From Mangifera indica (lineage: Eukaryota > Streptophyta > Magnoliopsida > Sapindales > Anacardiaceae), in assembly GCF_011075055.1 (NCBI RefSeq), contig NC_058143.1, positions 15,267,057-15,331,056 on the forward strand: a stretch of DNA of 64,000 nt. Direction: 5' to 3'. The position numbers and the translations under genes were made by a program. Positions within the stretch are counted from its first letter, which is position 1. Every line of letters begins with the position of its first letter. The notes below the pieces were generated by a model that ran no database searches, was not told the DNA's origin, and saw only the letters and a program-made list of their open reading frames with translations. Shown in pieces: positions 1 to 11,597 of the stretch.

Positions 1-415
1 CTGAGGTTAAGGCAAAAGTTACCCCTGAATATGCACACTCAGGTCGCAAGGATAGTTTGCAGTGCCTTGGTGTGGTACATTGATCTGTATTATCAGCATA
101 GAATCGACACATTAATTCCTATAGAGGACACAGTTAAGTGATTTTCTTCCTCTTTCAGCAATACCTCTAAAATTATGAACTTTTTATCATCCATTACAGT
201 ATTGAACATATTCTTTGTAAATTTATTGCTTCATGTTGGTAATTAAAGGTATTTCATTTTTCTTGAGGTAAAAATCAAGTACATTGGATCATCTGAGGCG
301 AGCCCAGACACAGTTAGGAGGGCACATGCTGCTCATCCCATCACTGCCGTACAATTGGAATTGTCCCTTTGGACTCACGATTGCAAGTTTGTTCAAATTG
401 CAGCAAAAAGCTTCT
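1..415 (+). pseudogene. Aldo-keto reductase relic, frameshifted and truncated
   Basis: Two exon-like pieces match the plant NADP-dependent aldo-keto reductase family (IN2-2/auxin-induced type). Piece one, about 3-140, reads a KVTPEYAHSGRKDSLQCLGV segment, then shifts frame and continues as IDLYYQHRIDTLIPIEDTV. The shift is explained by loss of two bases at the conserved GVDYIDLYYQHR motif. Piece two, about 266-415, reads [20 protein letters not shown], then [17 protein letters not shown], and ends at a TGA. The Tyr-bearing barrel region is present in part, but the catalytic fold is not complete. No start exon and no C-terminal exons are visible; the 5' part may lie outside the window. A functional gene is unlikely. 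Confidence 0.75.
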
Positions 416-1429
416 GATGGTGCCTCTTCTTCCATATACCTGTGAAGAGTGTATAATGACACATGCATTCATTGCCCATCTAGAAGTTTGCAAGTTTGTA
501 TGTAATGCCTTCAAACTTATGTTTTCTCAAAAATTTCAATAGATTTCCAGTGGAAAGAAATCTTCATTGTATCAACTTGATGCATAAAAAGATTATTTGG
601 TTCTTGATCTATCTTCCCTGCTGTTGCAAATCATATGTAGTCTAATATGTTATTCAGAAATACGAGGCTTTTGAGTTCATGCATTTAATTGTTGATTCAA
701 AACTACAACGACAATGGAATAGCAAGAGAGAAACTACACGAGAAAAAATGGAGAGCTCAAATTTTTTATGTCAGCCAATGATGTCCCAGAGGGGATCCAA
801 TGAATTGGTATGATTTTAAGAATGTAAAACCCTGAATTTTTTTTTTTTTTTGACCTGTCACAAATGATCTTGGGGTTCCATGTTCTTAGCAATGATCAGT
901 ACCTTAGCTGATTTGTTTGTAAACTACCAGATTGACTTGGCAAATTCTTGTCAACAAATTTAAAAATACTGCACTGGATTTTTTCTAGTCCATGATATAA
1001 GCTTGTTTGCAGGTTCGTCTTTCTTTCCATGAATGAGCGTTTAGCTTGGCATTCTAACGCTAGTTTTAAGAAAACCTCAACTTCAAAATCGTTTTTTCCC
1101 AAACAGTAACTTGACACATTTTCCAAGCAATCCACCCTCCAAAGATTTCATCAAATTGATATTGTATTCCTTCTAAACTCCTGTAGTTTATTTATTTCGC
1201 TCTAACCAAACTGACAAAAAACATACGTAACCGAACATCAATGTAACATATGCCAGAGAAAAAACTCTGAAGGCAAGTCATGTAACTTTTCTTCATGCAT
1301 CAAACTGATTTATCCTTTAGATTTTATTTAAGTTTACAAAAGCAAATGAGAAAGTTAAAATGCGTCAAAGCCACAACCCATACAAGGTTCTCATTCATTC
1401 ACTCCTTTATGTATTTGTTCTTTTCAGGG
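416..1429. other. Intergenic, no gene seen
   Basis: AT-rich sequence between the aldo-keto reductase relic and the 3' end of the PITH-domain gene. Short open frames here show no family resemblance. The last few hundred bases probably include the 3' untranslated region of the minus-strand gene. Confidence 0.5.
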
Positions 1430-4338
1430 TCAGTGGCCATCTTCGATCTTCTTCAAGCCCTTCATGTCCGTTGTTTCAACCCTATATTGTAAAACCAAAT
1501 CAATAAACTTGTAATACGATTAATTTACATCCTTCAACCTTATCAATTCCTTAAATATATGAATACTGAGATGGTGCGAGCTAATGAATACATTAAATGA
1601 TAGGCTATTGTATAAATAGCATAATTTAATTCTTAATGAATAAACTATTTGCTGCATCTAAAAAATCCTGCGTAAAATGTTGAAACTGCAATCAAAAACA
1701 AAATCTAAAGTATAAATGTTTATTCTCCAAAAGCAAAGAATGCTGAGAAATTCTGGAACACATAAAGCCATTTTATCTAGAATATTTGAGCACTTTGGCA
1801 AAGGTTTGACACAAAATCTAAAATGATGTACAGTCTTGAAATTGGCAAAGCATTGCATCTAGAAATATAATATATGATTGCAACAGATGACAGCAAAAAT
1901 ATAACATAAACTAAAGAGAGAGGGGTTGGGAATGCAATTCAAAGATATAAGAAACTTACGTTGTTCCAAACAGGGCAATCTTTTGAACTTTTGTAACATC
2001 AGAACCCCCCTGATTATCCTCAATAAATATTGCCAAGCTGATTCAAATAATTGAGTGAGAACAACTGACACTTAAATTAAATATCATGATAAGATCTAGG
2101 AAAATATTTTATCAACCTATAAGAATTGAGCTTACCTACGAACATTCTGAAACTTGACAAATTTTAAGACAACCGGTTTTCCCTACAAAAGAATATATAT
2201 ATAAAAAAAAAAATTGTGTGACAATTTGTCCTAAGTAAAAGTTCTTTCAAACAGCAGCAGAAATGAACATCAAATGCTACCTGTAGATTTTCTGGGGTTA
2301 AGACAGCTGAGTCACTTGCAGGGAAGTCATTGACATTACTGTCATTACGAAATCATGAAATGCGACATAGATATTACCTTTCCATAACAATTAAAATAAT
2401 AAAAGATAATTGTCTGCTAAACAGTACCTGAATCCCATATGATCCCTGTTTGAGAAAAGTTTCACAGTCTTGGGACCTATTAAGCAACCTTCATATCAGT
2501 AAAATATAACCACACAAAAAGAAGCATTACATCAAGATAGCACTTCATGGTTGAAATTTTTAATTTAAATACTACTGGCACATCAGAAATGAACAAATCA
2601 AAAGAACCCTAATCATTAAAAATTAGCTTTTAAAAGTTGAAACACCTGCAAAGGTCAAGACATTAAATTGAAATATTTTTATCTTACATGTCCACCAATT
2701 ATACTACACTCTGCTCATATGCTACTCTCAGAAAGGACAAATTAAGTTTTCTATCCAATAAATATATCTAATAAGAATGGAGATGATGCATAATACACGT
2801 CTAGCCTTTTATTCTTTCACGTGCTCTTTGTTCCTTATCATACGAAAAGAACATTAACAATGGATGATCTAAGTTTGATGGCTCTTAACATCCCATACCG
2901 CTGCATGTTTCTGATTTTTTTTTTTTTCTCAACCAGATTGGACAAGTGAGAAAAAGATACCATTATGTTGTCCTGTATTTTTTCTGAAACTCAATAAGGT
3001 AATCCACGGATGCACATAAAACAAATACATGTGAAGAACTGATAAGTACCTTCTTCTTCAGTCCCTTTGATGACAATAGAATGAAGTTTAATGACTTGAG
3101 TGAAAGGAATATGAATCAGAAGTTGCTCATCTGCATCACTTTCCAGATTCAATCCGTCATCTTCCCTGTAACCCTACTTCACGAAAAATCAAATTAGTCA
3201 TAGTTTTAGAACCCCTAAAACTATCATAAAGAAGTCAACTTATTAATATGAATTCCTCCAATCTCGCTACAAAGACATAAAACAAGGAGAAAATAGCTTA
3301 CATAAATGAGTGAGATAGAATGAAAATAGATATAAAAAATTAGAATAAGTAGAGCCTAATAAACCAACTTGTAACTATTCTAAAGAAGACAACCTCCACA
3401 TCCAAGCAATTTCACTTCTATGGCCAGATTCAACAATTCCAGATACAGCTCAGTAGATATTGAACAAATATCAATGGAAACCCCAAGAAAATATATATGC
3501 ATATATATATGTGTGTGTGTGTGTGTGCGTGTGTGTGTGTGCTACATACGATGAACTTGCCATATCCTCACAAACAAAACATATATAAAAAAACAAGCTG
3601 ATATATTCATATTTTTGGTTCCCTAATTTCATCACAACTCCAAATCATGGAATTTCAAGCTGATTTGGCATGCACTTCCCTATATTATTTGAATAATCAA
3701 GATATTTTAACCTAAGAGAATAAACTTTTCTTATTGTATTATCCAGTAGCACTCATTACCCTTTTTATATGCTACAGCAGTAAAATTTAAACAACTACCA
3801 TAATTTATTAATCAAGAATAAAAAGAAAACTACTTTGACTGTATATTACCTGTTTAAGGGCGTTGGGCAGAGAATGAGCAGTGTTCTGGTTAAGGCATTC
3901 AACTCCAGACCAATCTATGAAGTCCAATAAATCAACCTGATCATGCAAACCAACGAAGCAATCTTAATATACCTTTTCTTTTAACAATCCAAATATTGAA
4001 GGATTAAAAATTACAAGTCTTTAAACCGTAACTAAAAACTCAAAAAAACCAGAAGCCAGATTCTAAGTTTCTCATAAAATTTTCTCGACAAACAAATAAA
4101 ATCATATCTTGCCGACAATCCAATATAGGTACAACAATTTCCTTGTATCATGCTTATCATTAACCCAAAAAATTGTACAAAAAGAAAAGAAGAGGCTTGC
4201 CACTATGGCTGAAAACCCGAGAACTGCCAGATTCCAAGTTTCAGCATTAATTTTAAGGGGAAAATAAAAGAAAAAAATAAAACTTTAAACAGTACTTACT
4301 TGGCTTCTTAGAATTGCATTGGCTGATTCACCAGACAT
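1430..4338 (-). CDS. PITH domain-containing protein (TXNL1 C-terminal-like)
   Basis: Eight exons on the minus strand: 4338-4300, 3936-3850, 3173-3050, 2476-2428, 2338-2281, 2182-2136, 2037-1960 and 1481-1430. All junctions are GT-AG and phases agree, giving 534 nt and a 177-residue protein. It starts [19 protein letters not shown] and contains the family landmarks [64 protein letters not shown] and [20 protein letters not shown], ending [10 protein letters not shown]. Almost the whole protein is the PITH domain (formerly DUF1000), known from the proteasome-interacting C-terminus of human TXNL1. There is no thioredoxin domain, as in the plant stand-alone PITH proteins. It is probably cytosolic or nuclear; its exact role in plants is uncertain. 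It is divergent from the ribose-5-phosphate isomerase gene. From memory the Arabidopsis counterpart is At3g04780. Confidence 0.93.
3510..3541. repeat. (GT)n microsatellite
   Basis: About 32 bp of GT dinucleotides with one GC interruption, preceded by a TA run. It lies in intron 2 of the minus-strand PITH-domain gene. Confidence 0.9.
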
Positions 4339-5530
4339 GGCTTACGAGTTATTCGTGAAATAGGAAAAGTAGAGACCAGACCAGAGAAAAGTGGAATGAA
4401 ACAGAGAAATGTTTTAAGTGAAATAGGACAGAGAGTTCTAGGTTGACATGAGACTGAATTGGTTAGTACGACACCGTTTTCAGAATTTCCTGTAAAACGA
4501 AGCGTTTTTGTTAGATTTTGGGTTTTTTCAAAGGGCCAATCACAATGTAACATACGAACTTTGATGAAACGCCATATTCCACCCTAGTAATAAAATTTGT
4601 TAAATTTTTTATAAATTTTGTGAAAAAATAAAAATGTTTTGTCCCTTTACTCAAGTTTAAAACAGTTTTCCCGTAAAAAATTATAAAATTTTTACTAACC
4701 CCTAATTAATAATTATAAACTTAAAATTTATTAAAAAGATTGTCGATGACGAGATTAAAATTTTATTCTTGTCTATCGATTCTTCTTTAATTATTATCAC
4801 ATTTATATCATCGCTAATTAATTTTTCATTTCTCGAATATTAAACTAATGGTTGCTCTTCCTATGTCATCACCTCATCACTTTATCCTTACCCATCGTTT
4901 TCTTTTTCATTTCTAATGACTTCTCTTTCTTCAATCTTTTTTCTCAAAACTCATTCAACCTACACACTCACATCTTTGCTTCTCAATTCAACAACTTTGA
5001 TCTTTATTGACTCACCTCCAACCCGTAACTCATGTCTCCCTCTTTTGATCTAGTTCTCATCTCTATGATTTCTCTCTCTCAATTTTCATCAACTCACCTC
5101 TACATTGTAACTCATATTTTAGATTTAGAAATTTCTATTTTTAAATCTATTAATTGTATCTAATTGTTTTTTAATGATCAAAAAATAAGAAAAAAGGAAA
5201 AAAATTATAAAATAATTAGGATGGAAATATAATTTGTTTGTAATGTAACATGATAAAAATATTTGTTTAAAATTAAAAATATAGATTTTTAAAATTTAAT
5301 TTGCCATTTCATCCAAAATGGAGTGCCTTTTCAAATTGAGGCATGAAGATTCCGGGTGCATTGGATGGCAAAAAAGCCCTCACAACAAATAAGTAATGAG
5401 GTTGACTCATAGGTAACAACGAAAAATGGAATGCCCCCACCAAACAAATTTACCTTTGCCCTCAATACGAATTGAAACTAGGTTGGATCAATTGGAGCTT
5501 CACATGACAATCATCATATAATATTGTGCT

Positions 5531-5566
<36 letters not shown>

Positions 5567-5868
5567 GAATGATGTAGTTTCTCTTTCTTTCCCATTAATC
5601 CGACCTTTTTGCATTTAAGAGTTGAAATTGAGATTGAAAAGGGTCAAAGAGCAACAACCAGAATAACCCATCAAGAAAGACTAATTTTTACACCATCTCA
5701 ACAACCTAAACTCACTTTTCCTCTTTGTGAAATGCCAAACCCAAACTAACAGACTAACAGAAAATCAAATCCCATTCCCACCTTCCAATTCTCATCTAAC
5801 CAAAGCCAACCCAAGCAAACATCTTTAAAAACAAAATCACCACCACCACCGCCACCACAGCCACCCAA
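4339..5868. other. Divergent intergenic region (PITH / RPI promoters)
   Basis: Shared upstream region of two divergent genes. The central part, about 4560-5340, has A/T-rich flanks around a pyrimidine-rich core (CTCATC and TCTC words near 4850-5100). This resembles the organisation of the foldback elements at 16831 and 61165, but I cannot match its ends convincingly. A (TA)n run lies at 5534-5563. No coding potential seen. Confidence 0.5.
5534..5563. repeat. (TA)n microsatellite
   Basis: About 30 bp of uninterrupted TA dinucleotides, roughly 300 bp upstream of the ribose-5-phosphate isomerase start codon. Confidence 0.9.
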
Positions 5869-6699
5869 ATGGCCTCCTTATCCCTTCTCTCCTCCCTTAG
5901 CACCACCTTTCCCAATCTTTTCATGTGCCCCCCGAATTCCCTTAAGTTACGCACCCCCACTGTCCTCTCCATCAGAGCCCAAGCTGTCCCCGCTCTCACC
6001 CAGGATGACTTGAAGAAGCTCGCCGCTGACAAAGCTGTTGACTATGTTAAATCTGGCATGGTTCTCGGCCTCGGTACCGGTTCCACCGCCGCTTTTGTCG
6101 TCGACAAGCTCGGCCTCCTCCTCAAAACCGGCCAATTAACTGACATCATCGGAATCCCGACCTCTAAACGCACCGAAGAGCAAGCAAGATCGCTCAACAT
6201 CCCTCTCACTACACTCGATGAACACCCGGTTCTTGACTTGGCCATTGATGGAGCTGACGAGGTTGACCCTGATCTCAACCTGGTTAAGGGTCGTGGTGGA
6301 GCCCTATTGCGTGAGAAAATGGTGGAGGCTTCTTCGAAGAGCTTTGTTGTCGTTGTTGATGAGACGAAGTTAGTTAGTGGACTTGGCGGGAGTAAACTGG
6401 CAATGCCAGTTGAGGTGGTTCAATTTTGTTGGAAATATAATTTGATTAGGCTTCAGGAGATGTTTAAAGAAAGGGGTGTTGAAGCGAAGTTGAGAGTGAC
6501 GCCAGAAGGGAAGCCTTATGTGACCGATAATTTTAATTATATTGTGGACTTGTATTTTGAGACGCCCATTAGAGATGGGGTTGCTGCAGGGGAAGAGATT
6601 GGGAAGCTTGAAGGAGTTGTGGAACATGGGTTGTTTTTAAATATGGCAACTACTGTGATTATTGCTGGGAAGAGTGGCGTTGAAGTGAGGAGCAAGTGA
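5869..6699 (+). CDS. RPI3: Ribose-5-phosphate isomerase, chloroplastic (RPI3-like)
   Basis: Single-exon gene of 276 residues. It interconverts ribose-5-phosphate and ribulose-5-phosphate in the Calvin cycle and the pentose phosphate pathway. The first ~35 residues (MASLSLLSSLSTTFPNLFMC and on) are Ser/Thr/Leu-rich with almost no acidic residues, as expected of a plastid transit peptide; the mature enzyme starts near the LTQDDLKKLAADKAV segment. RpiA landmarks are present in order: the phosphate-binding loop GLGTGSTAAFVV (about residues 67-78), the active-site IDGADEVDPDLNLVKGRGGA (acidic and Lys residues), REKMVE, and the C-terminal FLNMATTVIIAG. Length fits plant plastid RPI. The start is the first ATG of the frame and gives a good transit peptide. 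The lack of introns matches what I recall of Arabidopsis RPI3 (At3g04790), whose neighbour is also the PITH gene. Confidence 0.96.
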   Translation: MASLSLLSSLSTTFPNLFMCPPNSLKLRTPTVLSIRAQAVPALTQDDLKKLAADKAVDYVKSGMVLGLGTGSTAAFVVDKLGLLLKTGQLTDIIGIPTSKRTEEQARSLNIPLTTLDEHPVLDLAIDGADEVDPDLNLVKGRGGALLREKMVEASSKSFVVVVDETKLVSGLGGSKLAMPVEVVQFCWKYNLIRLQEMFKERGVEAKLRVTPEGKPYVTDNFNYIVDLYFETPIRDGVAAGEEIGKLEGVVEHGLFLNMATTVIIAGKSGVEVRSK

Positions 6700-7560
6700 C
6701 GCTGATAGTGATGGTGAGGACTTCAAAATCGGGTCTTTATGCTTCATTTTGTCTCTTGTTGTTGTTCAGTGTCATTATGGTGGATTTGGGACTTTTCTTT
6801 TTCCTTTGGTACTCTGATTGTTAGATTAGGAAGACGGGTGTGTTAGAAATTTTGTATCTTGAAGCACAAACTGGGATATATATGTGTGCAATAATTGAAG
6901 ACAAATTGTTTTATGGTGTCTAATTAGTGATGAAATTGTTTCATCATTTCATTTTTCTTGACTGTATGAGTAATGAGGAAATAATATTCATTATGCTGAG
7001 CATATACTAGTTCTTCTTGTTTAATTTCTTTTCAATATCACTGGATGTTTTGAATATTGAACTAGGCATTTTAACTTTATGTTGTGGTATTGGAAAGATA
7101 AAGGGAGTGGATGGAGATTAAGATTGAAGTGAGCATGGTTATGTGCAGTGGATGAAGAATGAGGAAATAAAATTCGAGAGGCAAATTATGTATGGTTATT
7201 TTGTTGAACTTCTCAGATCCTTCAATCGTTGATAAAATGTGGAACAATGCATGAGATGGTCCAATATTGGCTGAAGAATAATTTACAGCATCTCAATGAG
7301 AAAATTTTGGTTGAAAGTGAAGGTGTAACAAAGAAATCCCAGAGTTTTTGTTACGTTCTACACAAACAGATCATTTGATTTCCAAACAAAAAAGAATGAC
7401 AAGAGAGAAATAAAGCATAATTCAAGCTATATGATATGATACATAAAGAAAAGGATCATTATATACTCAAAACTTTAATTTTATATTGTTCTGTATACAA
7501 CAATTTTTCCTCCATCTAGTCCAGTATCTGACTTATTTATTCAGACTGAATCTATCCTAC
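6700..7560. other. 3' flank of RPI and intergenic DNA
   Basis: The first ~250 bp are T/G-rich, consistent with a plant 3' untranslated region. The remainder is AT-rich with no recognisable gene or element. Confidence 0.5.
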
Positions 7561-7563
7561 TTC

Positions 7564-8476
7564 CGCTGAGCCATAGCAATGAACATCATTGATATGGTCA
7601 CCAAATGGAACTTTCCCAGTAGAAATGCACTACCTGAAGCAAGTGAAGCAAAAAGAATCAAAATTTAATAATTGGATGCCTTGGCTTTGGATAAAGTTTG
7701 ATAAGACTTCACGGGAAGAAAAAAAAGTTTAATGTCTGATTTACAGTTGAATTCACCATGATTCCCACTTGTTTGATCATTCAAAACCATAATCCCAAGA
7801 GTTGAACAGTCAGATCCCGGTGTACCTAAGAATTCAAAATTGTTGCTCAAATTAGTTTTTCAGATTTGATACTGTTGAATTATTATGTGTTTGTTAGTAA
7901 AACATCCTTTTTATGTTCTTACAGTTGCTGTAGCATGGATAATAGGATACATTAAGAAGATTAGAGAATCCAGGATCATGACTGGAAACGCAAGATAAAG
8001 AAACATAAAAGATCTCAGGATGACGAATGAGAGGCGATGTTAGTATGTGGTTTACGGTCACAGGTAGAGAATTCAGTTGGAAATGTTCTCTCTGAAACTG
8101 GCTGTGGAGCTGGCTGGCAGGTACCATAGTTAAGTTCCTGAAAAGAACCAAAGAAAAAGTCAACATTACTTCTTCAAATTTGCAAATTTAGGTTCTGGTA
8201 TGATTCCATTCTTATATAGCTGCATATAAGGTTTTGAGCACTCTTATTTAATATGAATTATTGACTTTGTTTACTGTTTCATATATGGTTGATTTTGGTT
8301 TAAAGGATTGTTTGTTAATTCACAAGTACTAAAATGTTGCCTGGGCAAAATCATTTCCCTTATTGATAAAAGACATCAAGCAATAGAATAGAAAGAGCTT
8401 ACAGTTTGGAATTATGCAGTCAATGTATCAACACAACAAGAACAGCTAGAAAAGCCACGACCTTGAAGGAGGACAT
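7564..8476 (-). other. Possible small secreted/GPI-anchored protein gene or relic
   Basis: Unrecognised and weak. On the minus strand an ATG at 8476 opens MSSFKVVAFLAVLVVLIH, which looks like a signal peptide, then meets a stop. Further on, behind plausible acceptors, are short segments at about 8136-8050, 7827-7751 (TPGSDCSTLGIMVLNDQ) and 7635-7564. The last ends in a hydrophobic tail (SAFLLGKFHLVTISMMFIAM, then AQRK and stop) like a GPI-attachment signal. The pieces do not all join in phase, so this may be a decayed gene, a gene I cannot splice correctly, or chance. Confidence 0.2.
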
Positions 8477-9764
8477 CTTTTCTCTTGCCAAGACAGGAAA
8501 GAGAGGCTCTGCAAAGGAGGTGAAGACAACTCTTTATATTTATTTATATATACACAGATGCCTAAAACAAGGCCTCAAACACAAGATTATTTTCTACATC
8601 TCCATTTTTTCTAATTCTTGATTCACCATATTAGTTTTGACTCAATCCGGGGGTGGGGATATCAGCCATAAATCAGGCAACTATTACTAGAAAAGTGCTT
8701 TTTCACAGCTATTTTGAACTTGGAAGTGCTTAGTTACTGGTCTCAGCCACTTGGAACAGAATTTCTTGTCACTAAACAGAAATTCTAGTAGAAAAAGGCA
8801 TCAATGAATCTCCTAATTTAATCAACAAAAAGAAATCTATGAATCTTCTCATGATCATGTAGCATCAACCTAGCCAAAAAGAGATTAATCCCCCAGGTTC
8901 TTAAGCTTAAGCTTTGATTAAGTTACCTACGAAGCCACCATTACTACAGCTGCTGCCTCTGCATTCTTACTAGAATCCCATTGTCCTCAATTCCACAATT
9001 TAATTCATAGAGCTCGAATTTAAGAATTTCAAGTCATAAATTCAAGATTTTCCATTAAAAACCAGTGCCAAGCTAATAAATATCATTACAAAATTGTCCA
9101 TCAACCTTAAACATGACTGAATGTCTAAAACTCCCAATTGGCCCATTTTGTTTGTATTCTCACACATCTCTTAACGACCTGCTTTTCGGCCATGGGCCAT
9201 GGCAGTTGCGGTTGTGAAACTACCAATGACCCATGCTACCGCCGTCGACCAAACCCTTAGAAGAATTGAGTTAAGCTTAGCACTAATATTTAAAACATTC
9301 TAAGTACTTATACACAACAATTTAAAGCCAAATCAAATATAGATCAACTATAATATTACAAAATCAATTGGAGAATATTTATAACACCCTTTCTAAAAGT
9401 ATTGCTCTTCAGAAAAAAGCGTAACGATTGTTTATTAAAACATCATTATTAAACTTAAAAAATTTCATCCATACAATTCATGACTTGAAATTAAAAAATA
9501 ATACCAATGACGATTAAGTTTTCTAATGAGAAATTCTAAAAATTCATTGTTAGAAGTATGAATTTGTTTAATTTTAATGATAATATAAATAATTTATCAT
9601 TAAAATTATGAAATAATACTTTTAATAAATGGATATTTATCTTCTTCTTTTTTTAATGTCTGTAAACCCCCTTTCTTTAAGTATAAGCTAATGCATGTAA
9701 ATTTGAAATGGTCCTCCGTTCGTTTGATTAACAAGCCCCACTAGTGGGACAATTGTGATAAAAA

Positions 9765-10075
9765 GAGGTCGAAGGACTATTTCCCACCTAAGTTTTAATG
9801 TCAAAATAAATACGCATTTATAGGGTTTAAAAAACTTAAAATCTCATTCGTAAAGTTACTTCTATTAATTTTTTCAGTTAAAGGTAAAAGTAAAATCATT
9901 ATTTTATAAAAAATATTTAAAAAGTATAAAATTCATTATATTTTCTCTCAAAGTTTTAAAAACTAACAACTTCATTCCTACTTAAAGTTTTTTAACTTTG
10001 AAAAATAACATTTTTCTCCTAAACCTAGAATTTATTTCCTTCCCCTCTTTGGCCACCATTTTCAGCTACCAGCAG
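9765..10075. mobile_element. Single arm of Mutator-like foldback element (relic)
   Basis: Begins with AAGGACTATTTCCCACC, as does the left arm of the complete element at 16831. It shares further words in the same order (GTTTTAAAAACTAACAAC, AAAGTTT, then TTTCCTTC before a CDS-like pyrimidine tract). The matching opposite arm is not seen, so this is a truncated copy. Confidence 0.5.
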
Positions 10076-10125
10076 CAAACTAATGAAACGTTAATCAATG
10101 TGTCCTCATCTTTCTAATCATTAAA

Positions 10126-10209
10126 ATAGAGTAATATATAATCACATGATGTCATATTATTTATATACTTATTTATATATTTTAAAGTATGTATGTGTAA
10201 CGTTACTCT
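10126..10209. repeat. Short AT-rich MITE-like palindrome
   Basis: Starts AGAGTAATATATAATCACA and ends in a near inverted copy (GTATGTGTAACGTTACTCT). Related AT-rich sequences with the words ATCACATGAT, ATATCATTTAT and TTAAAATTAT recur near 17887, 18215, 18985, 20400 and 60780-61120. Individual boundaries are uncertain. Confidence 0.4.
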
Positions 10210-11597
10210 TAATTAACTTGGGCATCATGCAGAGGGAATTAACATTAATAATAAGTGAGGGTGAAACCCAATTATTTTTTGTAAGATAGTTTAGAGCATC
10301 AATGCTATGCCTATTAATACATATTGGCTCTGTCACTTTCTAAATGGTTCCACTTCATTGCCTGTTTTAATTATAGATGTAAACATGTCAACTCTCTAAG
10401 TTGAAAGTTTTCAAGACATGTCTGGTTTTCATTTTTTTAATTCAACTAAATGAATTTTTTAAAATTTTTTTAAGCAGACAATGTCATTTTCTAAGTCTCT
10501 CTCTCTCTCTCAGACACACACACATATATATGTATATATTCTTATTTTAGTCAGGCAGCAGCAAAATAATGAAATTGACATTTTAACCTCAATTAGCATG
10601 AACAATGTTCACATTTAATGGGTAAGAATCATCATTTCATCAAACATTAGGGGGAAAATAGTTATTTGGCCAGAAGAAAATGACTTTTTAGTTTATGCTA
10701 TCTAATAGAGGTATTCACAATGAGAATTTTTGTGTACATATACATCCAATTTGGTGAAATTTTTTATAAAAATTTTACAAAAAGAAGCATATCAACGGAA
10801 GGGAAATAATTAACATAACACAAAAAGTGAGAAATGAAATGGGTCAATAATAAGAAACGAATTATGATCATTAAATCATGGTGTCATAAGGAATAAATAC
10901 CAAGAGGGAAAATATTCTCTAGGGTAGATCCAAAAGGTATTCTTATAAAGTAATGGAGTGATGTATGAAATTCCTTAAAAACACCCATCAGCAATTAAAA
11001 TTAAAAAATGGGATGATTAAAAGTTTCTATCAAAATTGATAAGGTAGAAGGGCCTCTAAATTAAGAAGGGTGCACACTGTGCATTGTAGCCCCCAGAAGC
11101 ATGTGAAAATGCCCCCCCTTCCCTCTTCCTTAAATAATTGGTCCCAGTCTCTGCATGTCTTCACGTGCCCTGATTCCTCCCATCTCCACTCCTGTTAATT
11201 ACACCATCACCTTCTGCATAGGATTCTAAGGCCCCATATGAAATTTTTATTTATTGATTCATATGATAACAATATTCATATTCAAATGTATAATAATCTT
11301 TTTTTTTATATATTTTTAGACGTACAATTATCTAGAGCCTCCAATCAGCTGAGGGTGATTTCAACTGTGGGTGAAAAAGAGCTTTAGACTCTTCTTATGA
11401 TAAGACAAAATTCTTGATAAATGAGAGAGAGGAAAGAGAAAAGGGAAGAAGGGGTTTGGTTTTCTTTTTCTTTTGATTTGTAATGTTGTGTTGTTTGCAT
11501 CATTTTGCCAATTCACAGTGAGTGAGAAAGAGCAAGAAAATCTTGAGAGAAAAGGTAAGAAAGAAGGAAAATCTTAAAACCCTTTGAAAAAATAATC

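Larger units (their letters stand above)
8480..11597. other. Intergenic region upstream of the trihelix gene
   Basis: About 3.1 kb without a supported gene. It holds a single arm of the Mutator-like foldback family (about 9765-10075), a short AT-rich MITE-like palindrome (10126-10209) and a CT/CA/TA compound microsatellite near 10497-10540. The last ~300 bp carry purine-rich 5' leader-like sequence (GAGAGAGAGG words) just before the trihelix start codon. Confidence 0.5.
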
